Below are positions 6,769 to 8,638 of a DNA stretch of 8,638 nucleotides, in pieces (within the stretch, counting starts at the first letter, position 1; each line of letters begins with the position of its first letter). Source of the stretch: Methylophaga sp. (GTDB taxonomy: Bacteria; Pseudomonadota; Gammaproteobacteria; Nitrosococcales; Methylophagaceae). Made by a program: the position numbers and the translations under genes. Below the pieces are notes generated by a model. That model searched no databases. It was given only the letters and a program-made list of their open reading frames with translations, and had not been told where the DNA came from. The stretch is from positions 1-8,638 of the forward strand of contig JABURN010000111.1 in assembly GCA_014762585.1 (NCBI GenBank), given 5' to 3'.

Positions 6769-6855
6769 CCCCTCACCCCAACCCTCTCCCTCAAAGGGGA
6801 GAGGGAGAAAAAAGCCCCTTCCCCCCTTGCGGGGGAAGGCTGGGATGGGGGGGGG
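6769..6855. repeat. Inverted pair of C/G-rich palindromic intergenic repeat units
   Basis: Two units face each other. On the + strand, CCCCTCACCCCA (6769-6780) leads into a hairpin with CCCTCTCCC (6782-6790) paired to GGGAGAGGG (6797-6805). On the - strand, a C9 run and CATCCCAGCC (6855-6838) lead into a hairpin with CCTTCCCCC (6817-6825 on +) paired to GGGGGAAGG (6831-6839). The layout 'C-rich head plus palindrome' twice in opposite directions resembles REP/BIME-type elements. CCCTCACCCCAACCCTCTCCC-like repeats are, from memory, common between genes in many Proteobacteria. Other copies cannot be seen here. Confidence 0.65.
6808..6841 (-). terminator. Probable intrinsic terminator after thiC, ahead of thiO
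   Basis: Read on the - strand, AGCCTTCCCCC, a short loop and GGGGGAAGGGGCT form a G/C-rich stem (9 perfect pairs, or 11 with a two-base bulge), and TTTTTT follows directly (A-run at 6808-6813 on +). This is a classical Rho-independent shape, placed 40 bases after the thiC stop and about 70 bases before the thiO start. It may stop part of the transcription leaving thiC. It is carried by the repeat pair described separately. Confidence 0.6.
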
Positions 6856-6880
6856 TAGACTAAAAAGCCAAATCAACTCC

Positions 6881-8638
<1,758 letters not shown>

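Overview
The window looks like ordinary chromosomal DNA of a free-living, probably motile and aerobic gammaproteobacterium. The evidence is a MotY-type flagellar stator protein, a ThiC/ThiE pair closely resembling the enterobacterial proteins, moderate base composition and tight gene packing. A Methylophaga-like or other marine lineage would fit, but the sequence alone does not settle the genus. I see no transposase, integrase, CRISPR array, tRNA, rRNA or phage gene.

Layout on the + strand: the 3' part of an OmpA-domain gene (best match MotY), cut by the left edge, ends at 500. A 79-bp gap follows, then a 625-residue CPA1-type Na+/H+ antiporter with a C-terminal TrkA-N-like domain (580-2457). 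Next is a 67-bp gap holding a strong hairpin, then a gene for a 228-residue single-pass membrane protein of unknown function (2525-3211) with an acidic Thr/Glu/Ser/Ala-rich linker and a coiled coil.

Layout on the - strand, read from right to left: thiC (cut by the right edge, ends at 6881), a 141-bp gap with a C/G-rich inverted repeat pair and a probable intrinsic terminator, then thiO, thiS, thiG and a thiD-thiE fusion. These last four overlap or nearly touch. The thiDE gene converges on the unknown membrane-protein gene with only two bases between the stop codons.

The - strand genes form a thiamine-biosynthesis cluster. ThiC makes the pyrimidine (HMP-P) and the ThiD domain phosphorylates it. 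ThiO oxidises glycine to the imine, ThiS carries the sulfur and ThiG closes the thiazole ring. The ThiE domain joins the two halves into thiamine phosphate. Glycine oxidase ThiO in place of the radical-SAM enzyme ThiH points to an oxygen-dependent thiazole branch. thiF, thiI/iscS and thiL are not in the window. The usual TPP riboswitch would lie upstream of thiC, outside the right edge.

I found no clearly new biological system. The points worth a second look are the hairpin over the ribosome-binding site of the unknown gene, that protein itself, the repeat-borne terminator splitting thiC from thiOSGDE, the inverted repeat spanning two facing stop codons, and the altered ion-site and nucleotide-site motifs of the antiporter.
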